Below are positions 1-8,260 of a DNA stretch of 64,000 bases, one piece after another (positions within the stretch are counted from its first letter, which is position 1; each line of letters starts with the position of its first letter). This stretch comes from an uncultured Phocaeicola sp. (GTDB taxonomy: Bacteria; Bacteroidota; Bacteroidia; Bacteroidales; Bacteroidaceae). The stretch is from assembly GCA_944320815.1 (NCBI GenBank), contig CALUIZ010000001.1, positions 1 to 64,000 of the forward strand. Reading direction: 5' to 3'. The position numbers and the translations under genes are program-made. Under the pieces are notes generated by a model. The model was given only the letters and a program-made list of their open reading frames with translations. It had not been told where the DNA came from and did not search any database.

Positions 1-8
1 CTACTCAT
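1..8 (-). CDS. Start of a leftward gene cut by the window edge (possibly an integrase)
   Basis: Only the start codon and the first codons are inside the window: ATG at 8-6 on the minus strand, then AGT. It is preceded by a strong Shine-Dalgarno (AAGGAGA on the minus strand, plus positions 15-21) with a 6-nt spacer. Such a strong ribosome site is unusual in this genome, where most genes lack one. The repeat-rich leader and the position next to the mnmE 3' end suggest a site-specific recombinase gene, but no protein sequence is visible, so the function is inference only. Confidence 0.35.
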
Positions 9-46
9 GTTATTTCTCCTTATTTCTCCAATATTTTTGTATAACT

Positions 47-177
47 CCGTAAAATCCCGTAAAATGGTGTAAAAGTTTTCCACGACCTTGCCAACGATAA
101 TCCTCGGATTTTCGTGGTGAGGTACACAGGAGGTACAAAAAATGGCGTAAAAAGGCTTAGCAACGATTATCAACGAT
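47..177. repeat. Cluster of short direct repeats, possible integrase arm sites
   Basis: Two repeat families are interleaved. CCGTAAAAT occurs at 47-55 and 57-65, with variants GTGTAAAAG at 67-75 and GCGTAAAAA at 145-153; the first three are spaced exactly 10 bp. CAACGAT occurs at 92-98, 161-167 and 171-177, the last two again 10 bp apart. GGTACA is repeated at 121 and 132, and CCACGA (80-85) pairs with TCGTGG (112-117). Helically phased short repeats beside a recombinase gene are typical of attachment-site arms; that role is inferred. Confidence 0.5.
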
Positions 178-188
178 ACTTGAGCAAC

Positions 189-213
189 AAAAAAGGCGCC
201 CGTAAAGAGCGCC
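189..213 (-). terminator. Intrinsic terminator after mnmE
   Basis: On the minus strand GGCGC (213-209) and GCGCC (199-195) form a 5-bp G+C stem with a 9-nt loop, followed by six U residues (194-189). It lies 46 bp beyond the mnmE stop codon and would end the long leftward operon. Confidence 0.75.
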
Positions 214-258
214 ATATTAATCGATTATAATCAATTTAACTATTTAATAATCAGTAAA

Positions 259-279
259 TTACTTACCGATGCAAAAATG
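259..279 (-). other. Candidate attachment site at the mnmE 3' end
   Basis: The last codons of mnmE end in CGGTAAGTAA on the minus strand, close to the end of the trmE attB used by SGI1-type integrases (established for enterobacteria and others). The second copy expected at the far end of an inserted element would lie outside the window, so this is only a candidate. Confidence 0.3.
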
Positions 280-1662
280 TTTAAATATATTTCCTAGCAC
301 TTCATCGGTGGTAACCTCGCCCACTATATCTGACAAGTGGAAGATGCATTCGCGGAGATCTTGAGAGATGAAATCACCTGACAGATTGGAGATTAGGCCG
401 TTTTGAACGCGGCGGATTGCTTCGAGGGCATGTGTGAGAGCTTCATAGTGGCGGATATTTGTCACTATCACATCGCTTTGACGGATATCAGGCAGATGGG
501 CAAGGTCGGCGAGGAGTGACCGGAGTTTGTCGATATGAAGTTGTCGTTTGGCCGAGATTGTGATGGAATGCCAATCCGTGTCGGGGGTCTGCTCAATGAA
601 ATCGGGCAATGTGGAAGAGGCGTTTGTGACCGTGTCACATTTGTTCATAGTCAGAATAATCTGTTTGCGTGTGAGATGCGGACGAATCTTCTCATAGAAC
701 ATCTGAAAGTCAGAGCTTGAATGTTCGAGATCATACATCAGGATGACAATCTGAGCTTGGTCGAGTGCTTTGAAACTCCGTTCGATTCCCAAAGCCTCAA
801 TGGTGTCGTCCGTCTGACGGATACCGGCCGTGTCAATGAAACGAAAGGTGATGCCGTGGATGTTCATCGTGTCTTCGATTACATCACGTGTAGTGCCGTG
901 AATATCACTTACGATGGCACGGTCTTCACCTACCAATGCGTTGAGCAGCGTTGACTTGCCGGCATTGGTCTCGCCGATAATGGCTACAGGAATGCCGTTC
1001 TTGATGGCATTGCCGGTGCTGAACGAATCAACCAGTCGGCTGATAAGTTTCTCAATCTGTGCGGAGAGTGTCTGAAGTTCCGAACGGTCTGCAAATTCCA
1101 GTTCCTCGTGATCGCTGAAGTCCAGTTCCAGTTCCATGAGAGAGGTCAGATGAAGGAGCTGGTCACGGAGCTTGGAAAGTTCATGACTGAATCCTCCGCG
1201 CATCTGGTTCATGGCTAACCGATGGGTCGCTTCGGATGTGCTGGCTATGAGATCTGCCACTGCTTCCGCCTGACTCAAGTCCATTTTTCCGTTCAGAAAG
1301 GCACGCTGCGTATATTCGCCCGGACCGGCGGCACGGCATCCGTTGTCTATGAGCAGCTGCATCACTTTCTGGAGAATGTAGGATGAGCCGTGACAGGATA
1401 TCTCGGTGGAATCTTCGCCTGTGTACGAATGCGGGGCACGGAAAAGGCTGACCAGCACTTCGTCAATAATTTCTCCCTGGCTGTCCTTGATGTGTCCGAA
1501 TGTCAGTGTGTAAGGTTTGCGTGCAGCCAGTGGACTAGATGAACCGACAGGAGTGAAAATACGGTCGGTGATGGCTATGGCTTCCGGACCTGATATGCGG
1601 ATGGTTCCTATGGCGCCTCCTTGTGCCGTGGCTATGGCGCAGATGGTGTCTTGTATATTCAT
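259..1662 (-). CDS. mnmE: tRNA uridine-5-carboxymethylaminomethyl modification GTPase MnmE
   Basis: With MnmG, MnmE installs the cmnm5 group on U34 of certain tRNAs, using 5,10-methylene-tetrahydrofolate and GTP. The 467-residue protein has the folate-binding N-terminal domain (about 1-120), helical segments, and an inserted G domain: P-loop GETNAGKS at 230-237, TTRD at 257-260, DTAG at 277-280 and NKCD at 340-343. The invariant C-terminal CIGK with catalytic Cys464 is the last codons before the stop. It is the last gene of a leftward run, 5 bp after msrC. The 3' end of mnmE (trmE/thdF) is a known integration target for SGI1-type islands, and the next gene leftward may be a recombinase. Confidence 0.97.
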   Translation of the reverse strand: MNIQDTICAIATAQGGAIGTIRISGPEAIAITDRIFTPVGSSSPLAARKPYTLTFGHIKDSQGEIIDEVLVSLFRAPHSYTGEDSTEISCHGSSYILQKVMQLLIDNGCRAAGPGEYTQRAFLNGKMDLSQAEAVADLIASTSEATHRLAMNQMRGGFSHELSKLRDQLLHLTSLMELELDFSDHEELEFADRSELQTLSAQIEKLISRLVDSFSTGNAIKNGIPVAIIGETNAGKSTLLNALVGEDRAIVSDIHGTTRDVIEDTMNIHGITFRFIDTAGIRQTDDTIEALGIERSFKALDQAQIVILMYDLEHSSSDFQMFYEKIRPHLTRKQIILTMNKCDTVTNASSTLPDFIEQTPDTDWHSITISAKRQLHIDKLRSLLADLAHLPDIRQSDVIVTNIRHYEALTHALEAIRRVQNGLISNLSGDFISQDLRECIFHLSDIVGEVTTDEVLGNIFKHFCIGK

Positions 1663-1667
1663 TCTAT

Positions 1668-2159
1668 TTATTTATATAATGTTTCAACGAGCAGGTGGGC
1701 GACTTTTTCGAGGTACTTCCGGTCTATGTCATCGAACATGTCCAATTGGTCTGAGTCGATGTCGAGGACACCTCTCACTTCGTCTTGGGTGGTGAGGAGG
1801 GGAATCACTATTTCTGAGCGTGAGAGGGAACTGCAGGCAATATGTCCGGGGAACCGGTCAACGTCGGGAACCACAATGCTACGTCCTTCTGCCCATGCGG
1901 TGCCGCATACGCCTCGTCCCTTCCGAATGCTGTAACATGCCACACTTCCCTGAAAAGGACCCAGAATAAGCTTGTCGTCCTCTACCAGATAGAAGCCTAT
2001 CCAGAAGAAGCCGAATGCTTCTTTCAGGGCAGCGCAAGTGTTGGCAAGCACACTTATCGTATGAGTCTCACCTTCAATGAGCGGAATGAACTGCTCGAGA
2101 AAAGCCTCGTAGCGTTCGGCTTTGTCCATGGCATGTGTTTGTCTGAAATTTGTTTCCAT
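1668..2159 (-). CDS. msrC: Free methionine-(R)-sulfoxide reductase (GAF domain)
   Basis: Reduces free methionine R-sulfoxide, using a GAF fold as catalytic domain. The 163-residue protein is close to the family length and contains the family signature LGPFQGSVAC, GRGVCG and FPGHIAC, giving the three conserved cysteines C75, C85 and C109; the last is usually catalytic and another resolves the disulfide. The VLDIDS motif at 131-136 also fits. An internal ATG at residue 11 is an alternative start; neither has a clear ribosome site. It lies 5 bp before mnmE and 12 bp after the nucleoside phosphorylase gene, so it is cotranscribed. Confidence 0.9.
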   Translation of the reverse strand: METNFRQTHAMDKAERYEAFLEQFIPLIEGETHTISVLANTCAALKEAFGFFWIGFYLVEDDKLILGPFQGSVACYSIRKGRGVCGTAWAEGRSIVVPDVDRFPGHIACSSLSRSEIVIPLLTTQDEVRGVLDIDSDQLDMFDDIDRKYLEKVAHLLVETLYK

Positions 2160-2171
2160 TTCTGTTGTCGG

Positions 2172-3062
2172 TTAAATTCTGTCCAGTACAATTCTGATGA
2201 GGTCATCAATCTGGGTTTTGTAGCTTGTGTCGGCTTCTTGCTTTACACGGTTAGCGATGACCATGCATATGGTGGTCGCTTTATGGCCGAGCAGAAGAGA
2301 GAGTCCGGCCAATGCGGAACTTTCCATTTCGTAATTGGTGATACGTCTGCCCCCATATTCGAAGCTCTCAATCTTTTCATTCTGATGGGGATCTGCAAGC
2401 GGGATGCGCAGCCGTCTTCCCTGGGGACCGAAAAAGCCGCCGCAGGCTACGGTAATGCCTCGGACGAAATCGGTTCCGGCAATCCGTTCCACCAGTTCCT
2501 TGTCGGCATGAACCGCATAGAGGGTAGGAGAGCAGAGGGTGCCGCTCCATCCCAGATGGTTGAGCAAGGCACGTTCTAGCGGCAGGTCGCACACTGCATT
2601 CCGTCCTTCATAGAAATTCAGAAGTCCGTCCATGCCGATGGAAACCTCCGAACAGATGAATGTGCCGGCGGGAGTGTAAGGTTGCAGTCCTCCACAAGTA
2701 CCGATGCGCACCAGTTCCAGCCGGCGAAGTGCATCTTTTTCCTTGCGGGTCTGGAAGTCAATGTTTGCCAGTGCGTCCAGCTCATTCATTACGATGTCGA
2801 TGTTGTCGCATCCGATGCCGGTTGATATTACAGTTATCCGTTTACCCTGATAGATTCCGGTAATAGTGTGGAACTCACGGCTTTGGATTTCGCATTCTCT
2901 GGAGTCGAAATGTGAAGCCACCAGATTCACGCGCCCTGGGTCACCGACCAGAATCACTTTGTCCGCAAGCTGTTCGGGGCATACGTGCAGATGGAAAACA
3001 GAACCGTCTTCATTGATAATCAGCTCAGAAGGCGGAAAATGTATTTTACTTTGCATAGTCAC
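2172..3062 (-). CDS. Nucleoside phosphorylase (uridine phosphorylase-like)
   Basis: Phosphorolysis of a nucleoside to base plus ribose-1-phosphate, in cytosolic nucleoside salvage. The 296-residue protein has the PNP/UDP phosphorylase fold marks: phosphate-binding GDPGR at 40-44, STGIGCDN, RIGTCGGLQ and the substrate-site NYEMESSAL near residue 243. The GDPGR and EMESS context is nearest to uridine phosphorylases, but Bacteroides homologues are usually left as generic nucleoside phosphorylase and the exact base cannot be read. An alternative start is Met3. It sits 23 bp after floA and 12 bp before msrC. Confidence 0.85.
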   Translation of the reverse strand: MTMQSKIHFPPSELIINEDGSVFHLHVCPEQLADKVILVGDPGRVNLVASHFDSRECEIQSREFHTITGIYQGKRITVISTGIGCDNIDIVMNELDALANIDFQTRKEKDALRRLELVRIGTCGGLQPYTPAGTFICSEVSIGMDGLLNFYEGRNAVCDLPLERALLNHLGWSGTLCSPTLYAVHADKELVERIAGTDFVRGITVACGGFFGPQGRRLRIPLADPHQNEKIESFEYGGRRITNYEMESSALAGLSLLLGHKATTICMVIANRVKQEADTSYKTQIDDLIRIVLDRI

Positions 3063-3085
3063 ATGTCTTTAGTAATAATGAAGAA

Positions 3086-4081
3086 TTATTTCCCTATTGG
3101 TTCATTGCCTGCCGGATGGCTGTCCGGACGTGCGATGCTGTTGCGCATGTCGGTATCCGCCTGAATGTTCTTCATCCGGTAGTAGTCCATGATGCCAAGA
3201 TTGCCGTTGCGGAAAGCGTCAGCCATTGCTTTGGGCACTTCTGCTTCCGCCTGGATTACGTTGGCACGCGCCTCTTCCGCCTTCGCCTTCATTTCCTGTT
3301 CAAGTGCCACAGCCATGGCGCGGCGTTCCTCTGCCTTTGCCTGGGCGATGTTCTTGTCGGCATTCGCTTGGTCAATCTGCAGAGAGGCACCGATGTTGCG
3401 ACCTATGTCGATGTCAGCAATGTCAATGGAGAGAATTTCGAAAGCAGTCCCTGCATCCAGTCCTTTCCGGAGCACAAGTTTTGAAATGGAGTCCGGATTT
3501 TCGAGTACAGACTTGTGGTTCTCGGAAGATCCGATTGAAGAGACAATGCCTTCACCTACACGGGCAAGTACGGTGTCTTCACCGGCACCTCCTACCAGTT
3601 GGCGGATGTTTGCGCGCACCGTGACGCGTGCCTTCGCTATAAGCTGGATTCCGTCTTTCGCCACGGCTGTTACCGGAGGAGTGTCAATGACTTTAGGATT
3701 GACCGACATCTGTACGGCCTCAAACACGTCACGTCCCGCCAGGTCTATTCCTGTAGCCATCTGGAACGAAAGCTCAATGTTGGCTTTTGATGCGGAAACC
3801 AGCGCATGCACCACCTTTTCCACATGTCCACCCGCCATATAGTGAGCCTCCAGTTCATCACGCGTGATATTGCTTAGCCCCGCCTTGTGAGCTTCAATCA
3901 TGGCAGGCACGATGGTGTGGGGAGGTACATTACGGATGCGCATCAGAAAGAGTTGGATGAGTGAGATGCTCACGCCTGACACTTTGGCGGAAAGCCACAG
4001 GAAGAAAGGCACATAATGAAAAAAGATGGCCAGCAGAATAATGGCTCCGATGACCATGAATACAAGTGTGAGGTTAATCAT
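3086..4081 (-). CDS. floA: Flotillin-like protein FloA (UPF0365)
   Basis: Bacterial flotillin that marks detergent-resistant membrane microdomains. It has an N-terminal hydrophobic hairpin (about residues 4-40), then an SPFH-type domain, and an Ala/Glu-rich coiled coil around 225-290 (repeated [25 protein letters not shown]). At 331 residues it matches the usual length. It follows an NfeD gene by 42 bp, the conserved nfeD-floA pairing. The product is expected at the inner membrane; its clients are unknown here. Confidence 0.93.
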   Translation of the reverse strand: MINLTLVFMVIGAIILLAIFFHYVPFFLWLSAKVSGVSISLIQLFLMRIRNVPPHTIVPAMIEAHKAGLSNITRDELEAHYMAGGHVEKVVHALVSASKANIELSFQMATGIDLAGRDVFEAVQMSVNPKVIDTPPVTAVAKDGIQLIAKARVTVRANIRQLVGGAGEDTVLARVGEGIVSSIGSSENHKSVLENPDSISKLVLRKGLDAGTAFEILSIDIADIDIGRNIGASLQIDQANADKNIAQAKAEERRAMAVALEQEMKAKAEEARANVIQAEAEVPKAMADAFRNGNLGIMDYYRMKNIQADTDMRNSIARPDSHPAGNEPIGK

Positions 4082-4123
4082 AATGCTTTGTTTTTAAACA
4101 GGTTAATAGCTTTATTCATTAAT

Positions 4124-4591
4124 TTATACTTTTGTCTTCACATAGATGGTGCCATTGGTGATGCGGACTATTTCCACAAGAGTCTTTTCATCAATGAATC
4201 CGTCGGTTGACTGCACTTCGACAATATCCCCGTTGAAATCAGCATTCCCTATGAGAGTGAGCCGTGTAGTGGTGATTCCGGTGTCTCCGGGTTTCAGTCC
4301 AAGTCCTTCTAGCGGGTTGTGTCTGTAGTCAAGCGTTTCCTTGAGAGCCAGCCGGTCAACTGTTTTTGAACGCATGAACCACATGGTCACGAGTGCGATA
4401 CCTATGGCAGAAGCTCCCACGGAAATCCATCCGGCCGCTGCCCCCACAAAGGTAAAGGCGTAATAGAGGGCGTAAAGGATGCAGAGTACAGCCCCTATTC
4501 CGGCAACACTGATGCCGGGAACAAGAAACACTTCCACTGCAAATAGAATCAGTCCACCCAGAATGAATGCGATGATGATGAAAGTAGACAT
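4124..4591 (-). CDS. NfeD family membrane protein
   Basis: Short NfeD protein (155 residues), partner of the flotillin encoded next. Three to four hydrophobic segments fill the first 85 residues (about 3-20, 27-45, 47-70), followed by a small soluble beta-rich C-terminal domain with GDTGITTTRL and GNADFNGDIVEVQS, typical of the OB-fold NfeD C-terminus. The truncated form lacks the ClpP-like protease domain of long NfeD proteins. It is 14 bp after the TPR/PD40 gene and 42 bp before floA. Confidence 0.88.
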   Translation of the reverse strand: MSTFIIIAFILGGLILFAVEVFLVPGISVAGIGAVLCILYALYYAFTFVGAAAGWISVGASAIGIALVTMWFMRSKTVDRLALKETLDYRHNPLEGLGLKPGDTGITTTRLTLIGNADFNGDIVEVQSTDGFIDEKTLVEIVRITNGTIYVKTKV

Positions 4592-4604
4592 GGTGTGATG
4601 TGAT

Positions 4605-6023
4605 TTAAAGATGTCTTAATGTTTTTATTTCAGTGTTGCGCACCTGAACTGTCAACCCGTTGATTTCCTCATAGAGTTCCTTTACCCGCTTTTCCTTGTC
4701 GAGGATACCAGGGGCCAGCCGTTCTTTTGCCGTGTGGCTTGTGGCCGCATAGCTGGTGCGGATGTTCCTGAGCGATTCTTCAAGCGCGCGGAGGTCTTTC
4801 TCCTTCTGCTGGAGTATCGTGAACATTTTCCGTGCCTCGGGAGAGCGGAAATCACTTAATCTGTAATATACTGCATTGTCGTCTATCACAAATTCAAAGT
4901 CCCCTTTTTTCTGCTTCCGCTCGTGTCCGTACATGGCTTGCGCCAGACGTTGCTTGGCTGTGCGGAATTTGCCGCTGTCGCTCCATGTGTCTTTAATTTC
5001 AGAGAGCATGGCCAGCCTTCTCAGTTTGTCAGGATCGGTAGTGTCATAGTCATGGACAACCTTCGAGTCGTTGGGGGCGAATACATACACGCAAACTTTT
5101 CCTGCAGGCTGATAGCGGTCGGAAGCAAACCATCCGAGCTGGTTGAGGTCATCTATGACATACATGTAGTCATTATACGGTGAATTGAACGGGAACCCCA
5201 CATTGTCCGGTTTCAGATAACTTCCGTCTTCCGGGTCATAACGTGTGATGAAAATGTCATATCCGCCCATGCTTTCTTTCCCTTCAGAAGCGAAATAGAA
5301 CGTTATGCCGTCCGAATTCAGGAACGGATAGTTTTGGTTTCCGCCGTCTTCCCCGATGCCTTTCAGAGGTTGGGGGGAACTCCACCTGTCAGCCAGCTTG
5401 ATGCGTGAATAGAGGCCGGTCTTCCCCTCAGAATCCGTTTGCGGGAAGATAGTCTTGTCTCCCAGTTCGTTGGTATAGTATGTGCCGGCGGTGTCGTCCA
5501 GCATTCCGATTTCTCCAGCGGCTCTGCTTAGTTTGTAGGCATCCAGAAAAGCGTTCTTGTCCACTACAAAGCTGTCCACCACCGTTACGTTCTCCACACC
5601 TCGGATCATTCTTGCCCCCATCCGGTATTTTGCCATCAGCTCATCGGTAGAAGAGGTGTCACGTTTCTTCTTTTCCAGCCAGTAGATGTGTTCCTCCAGG
5701 TTTTCGATGGCCTCGTCAAACCGGTAAAGGTCATAATAGGCTTTGCTCAGATACAGATACCCGTTGATGACTTTCCGTTCGGCACTTTTCTCCAGATAAG
5801 GAAGGGATTTCTTCACTTCTCCCGTTTCGTAGCAGCAGGCACCATACCAGAAGTTGTAGTTGGCATTTGATGGAGCCTGTTTGACCAGCCGCCCGAACAC
5901 GGGTTTCGCTTTCTCAAACTCTCCGTCGGTAAACCACTTCCTGGCCTGATTGAGAGTCTGTGCGGAAACTCCTCCCCAGCAGCAGAGGGCAAATAGCATC
6001 AGATTATATTTTCTCATTGTCAT
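4605..6023 (-). CDS. Exported TPR and PD40 (WD40-like) repeat protein
   Basis: First gene of the leftward operon (472 residues). A signal peptide (MRKYNLMLFALCCWGGVSAQ) is followed by TPR helices (about 20-125) and a PD40-type beta-propeller segment (about 190-330; NSDGITFYFASEGKESMGGYDIF is cut by the family's FxS-GGYDIF pattern). The last 110 residues are charged and probably coiled coil. It resembles the N-terminal part of the PorE/OmpA-like envelope proteins of Bacteroidetes but lacks the OmpA peptidoglycan-binding domain. Met3 is an equally good start. The function is not known; the nfeD/floA context suggests an envelope role. Confidence 0.75.
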   Translation of the reverse strand: MTMRKYNLMLFALCCWGGVSAQTLNQARKWFTDGEFEKAKPVFGRLVKQAPSNANYNFWYGACCYETGEVKKSLPYLEKSAERKVINGYLYLSKAYYDLYRFDEAIENLEEHIYWLEKKKRDTSSTDELMAKYRMGARMIRGVENVTVVDSFVVDKNAFLDAYKLSRAAGEIGMLDDTAGTYYTNELGDKTIFPQTDSEGKTGLYSRIKLADRWSSPQPLKGIGEDGGNQNYPFLNSDGITFYFASEGKESMGGYDIFITRYDPEDGSYLKPDNVGFPFNSPYNDYMYVIDDLNQLGWFASDRYQPAGKVCVYVFAPNDSKVVHDYDTTDPDKLRRLAMLSEIKDTWSDSGKFRTAKQRLAQAMYGHERKQKKGDFEFVIDDNAVYYRLSDFRSPEARKMFTILQQKEKDLRALEESLRNIRTSYAATSHTAKERLAPGILDKEKRVKELYEEINGLTVQVRNTEIKTLRHL

Positions 6024-6054
6024 CTTTTCCTGTCTGTTTATGATTATTCAATTT

Positions 6055-6062
6055 CAAATATA
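6055..6062 (-). promoter_or_regulatory. Putative promoter (-7 box) of the TPR-nfeD-floA-mnmE operon
   Basis: TATATTTG on the minus strand fits the Bacteroidetes -7 consensus TAnnTTTG, about 30 bp before the start codon. No convincing -33 box was found at the right distance. Confidence 0.45.
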
Positions 6063-6137
6063 CAACCTTTCTTTTGAATGACTGCTTTTTTCAGTATTCT
6101 ATTTTCTGAAAATTTTCACAGAATGATTCTTTTGATG

Positions 6138-6145
6138 TAATTTTG
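6138..6145 (+). promoter_or_regulatory. Putative promoter (-7 box) of ttcA
   Basis: TAATTTTG matches TAnnTTTG, 29 bp before the ttcA ATG. The -33 position holds only TTTTC at 6113-6117, a poor match, with 20 bp between the elements. Confidence 0.5.
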
Positions 6146-6174
6146 CGCCGTTTTTAAGTCGGAATATTTGATTT

Positions 6175-6930
6175 ATGGAGAAACAAACGGAAGAAGCGAA
6201 ACTCTTGCGGCGTATCCGCACACGGTTTGCCAAAGGGGTGTGCCAGTATGGACTGATTGAAGACGGCGACAGGATTCTGGTCGGCCTGTCGGGCGGGAAA
6301 GATTCATTGGCACTGTTGGACCTGCTGGCTGAACGTTCCCGCATTTATAAGCCTCGGTTCTCGGTAATGGCGGCGCATGTGGCGATGAAGAACATTGCAT
6401 ACGAGTCGGATATCGCTTATCTGAGGACATTTGCCGAGGAGAGGGGAGTGCCTTTCGTTTCTGAAGAGACTTCATTCGACCCTTCGACCGACACGCGGAA
6501 GTCGCCCTGTTTCCTCTGTTCATGGAATCGCCGGAAATCGCTTTTCACATTGGCCCAGACCCATGGATGCAATAAGATTGCATTGGGGCACCATATGGAT
6601 GACATTCTGGAAACGTTGCTGATGAACATGACGTTCCAGGGAGCATTCAGTACGATGCCTCCCCGTCTGGTGATGCGAAAATTTGACATGACCGTCATAC
6701 GTCCGTTGTGTCTGGTGCATGAAGCCGACTTGAAAGAGTTGGCGGAATTCAGAGGCTACCGCAAACAGATCAAGAACTGCCCGTATGAACGCGATTCGCA
6801 CCGTTCGGACATGAAAGACATTCTCCGCAGACTAGAGGAGATGAATCCGGAAGCCCGCTACAGTCTTTGGGGGAGCATGGGGAACATCCAGTCCGACTTG
6901 CTTCCCGGAGACAAAGGGCAAGACTTTTGA
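6175..6930 (+). CDS. ttcA: tRNA 2-thiocytidine synthetase TtcA
   Basis: ATP- and Fe-S-dependent sulfurtransferase that thiolates C32 of tRNA. The 251-residue protein has the PP-loop SGGKDS at 39-44, the second ATP-site motif LGHHMDD at 137-143, and the cysteines expected for the iron-sulfur cluster: C112 and C115 in PCFLC plus C202. It starts a short rightward unit with the DUF486 gene 26 bp downstream and is divergent from the TPR/PD40 operon. Confidence 0.92.
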   Translation: MEKQTEEAKLLRRIRTRFAKGVCQYGLIEDGDRILVGLSGGKDSLALLDLLAERSRIYKPRFSVMAAHVAMKNIAYESDIAYLRTFAEERGVPFVSEETSFDPSTDTRKSPCFLCSWNRRKSLFTLAQTHGCNKIALGHHMDDILETLLMNMTFQGAFSTMPPRLVMRKFDMTVIRPLCLVHEADLKELAEFRGYRKQIKNCPYERDSHRSDMKDILRRLEEMNPEARYSLWGSMGNIQSDLLPGDKGQDF

Positions 6931-6956
6931 TTGTTAATTTCTAATTTATTCATTAT

Positions 6957-7331
6957 ATGTGGACACATGGAATTTATTCTGTAATTTTATTGGTGTTCTC
7001 CAACATTTTCATGACCTTCGCCTGGTATGGTCATCTGAAGATGCGTGAGGAGTTCAGTTGGTTTGCGGCTTTGCCGCTTATCGGGGTCATCGCTTTCAGT
7101 TGGGCGATTGCGTTTTTCGAGTACTGTCTGCAGGTGCCGGCCAACCGCCTGGGATTCAAGGACAGCGGGGGGCCTTTCGACATCATGCAGCTGAAAGTGA
7201 TTCAGGAAGTGGTCACGCTGGCCGTTTTCACCGTATTTTCAATGATTGCCTTCAAGTTAGAGTTGAAATGGAACCATCTCGCCGCATTTGTTTGTCTGGT
7301 GCTGGCGGTGTATTTTGTGTTCAAGAAATAA
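6957..7331 (+). CDS. DUF486 (DMT-like) small membrane protein
   Basis: A 124-residue protein made of four hydrophobic helices (about 5-24, 34-55, 84-103, 107-122). It carries the DUF486 signature FEYCLQVPANRLGF and QLKVIQEVVTLAVF, which places it with small drug/metabolite-like membrane proteins of unknown transport substrate. It follows ttcA by 26 bp and converges on the DUF4858-like gene, whose stop codon is 23 bp away. Confidence 0.85.
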   Translation: MWTHGIYSVILLVFSNIFMTFAWYGHLKMREEFSWFAALPLIGVIAFSWAIAFFEYCLQVPANRLGFKDSGGPFDIMQLKVIQEVVTLAVFTVFSMIAFKLELKWNHLAAFVCLVLAVYFVFKK

Positions 7332-7354
7332 AGGTCCGGGCGAAACTTCCGCGT

Positions 7355-8260
7355 TCAGTCATTCATTTCGCGAATGCGGCGTATCTGACGCTCCACTTCA
7401 TACGGGTTGGTAGGATTTTTCTCCTTGCGCAGCCTTTTCTGCCGACGGATGGAATCCTCCGCCTGTCGCTGGCGGATATATTCATAAAGATTGCCTTCAC
7501 TCTTCGGACGTGAAGGCTTTTTTGTGTCCGTATTTTCTTGCGGCATGAGCGTATCGCCCACTTCCGGACGGGCAATGGTGTCCGTATCTTTTGTATGGTA
7601 GACAGCCAGGAGAGGTTTGCGATAGAAATTCATTACCTTCAGGCTGTCTTCTTTTGTGGGTTTGTAGTCCTTGTAGATTTTCCAGGCATTGGCATGTTTG
7701 CGGTTGTGTGCCAGCATTCTCCCTCTTCTGGTAAGGTTATTGTAGGCGAATCCCATGATGTCAAGCCCTCCGATGCCGACACCTGCTCCGGCACTCCCCG
7801 CTACACTTTGATACATTTTTCCTGTTGAGGGCATGATGCTCCTTCCGTATTCCTCTCCATATACGGCATTCGGGTTGAGAGTCCATGAAAACTCCAGCTT
7901 TTTCGGGCGGCCCATCACCAGTACATCGTACACCGGGTCCTCACCGAATTTTGTCCATATGGTGTAAGGCTCGAAGCGTATGTATCCTGTAGGCTTCCAT
8001 ATTTTGGTCGTGTCAATCAGATTCCGCGGCATACTCAAGTCTTCCTTGAAATTCATCCATTTCTTTTCGAGAGGAGCTTCTTTCGGTGGTTCCCTGTATT
8101 CCATACGGTCTCCGTTGAAGTCGAATTGAATCATCTTTACGGCATCCATATTGAGGCGGATTTCCTTCTCTTCTTTCTGCTCCTGGGCGGAGAGAGGCAG
8201 GATTCCGACCATACAGAGCAGTGCGGATATTTTATTTATATGGCAGACTTTTCCTTTCAT
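7355..8260 (-). CDS. Exported DUF4858-like protein
   Basis: 301-residue protein starting MKGKVCHINKI with a signal peptide ending near LPLSAQ. The body is mixed, with a Gly-rich stretch SAGAGVGIGGLDIMG in the middle and a very basic, Arg/Lys-rich C-terminus (YIRQRQAEDSIRRQKRLRKE). I recall such proteins as DUF4858 in Bacteroides; the function is unknown. I chose the start at 8260 because it overlaps the stop of the upstream NlpC/P60 gene as ATGA, a translational-coupling arrangement; an in-frame ATG at 8296 would overlap the neighbour by 40 bp and place 12 residues before the signal peptide. Confidence 0.65.
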   Translation of the reverse strand: MKGKVCHINKISALLCMVGILPLSAQEQKEEKEIRLNMDAVKMIQFDFNGDRMEYREPPKEAPLEKKWMNFKEDLSMPRNLIDTTKIWKPTGYIRFEPYTIWTKFGEDPVYDVLVMGRPKKLEFSWTLNPNAVYGEEYGRSIMPSTGKMYQSVAGSAGAGVGIGGLDIMGFAYNNLTRRGRMLAHNRKHANAWKIYKDYKPTKEDSLKVMNFYRKPLLAVYHTKDTDTIARPEVGDTLMPQENTDTKKPSRPKSEGNLYEYIRQRQAEDSIRRQKRLRKEKNPTNPYEVERQIRRIREMND

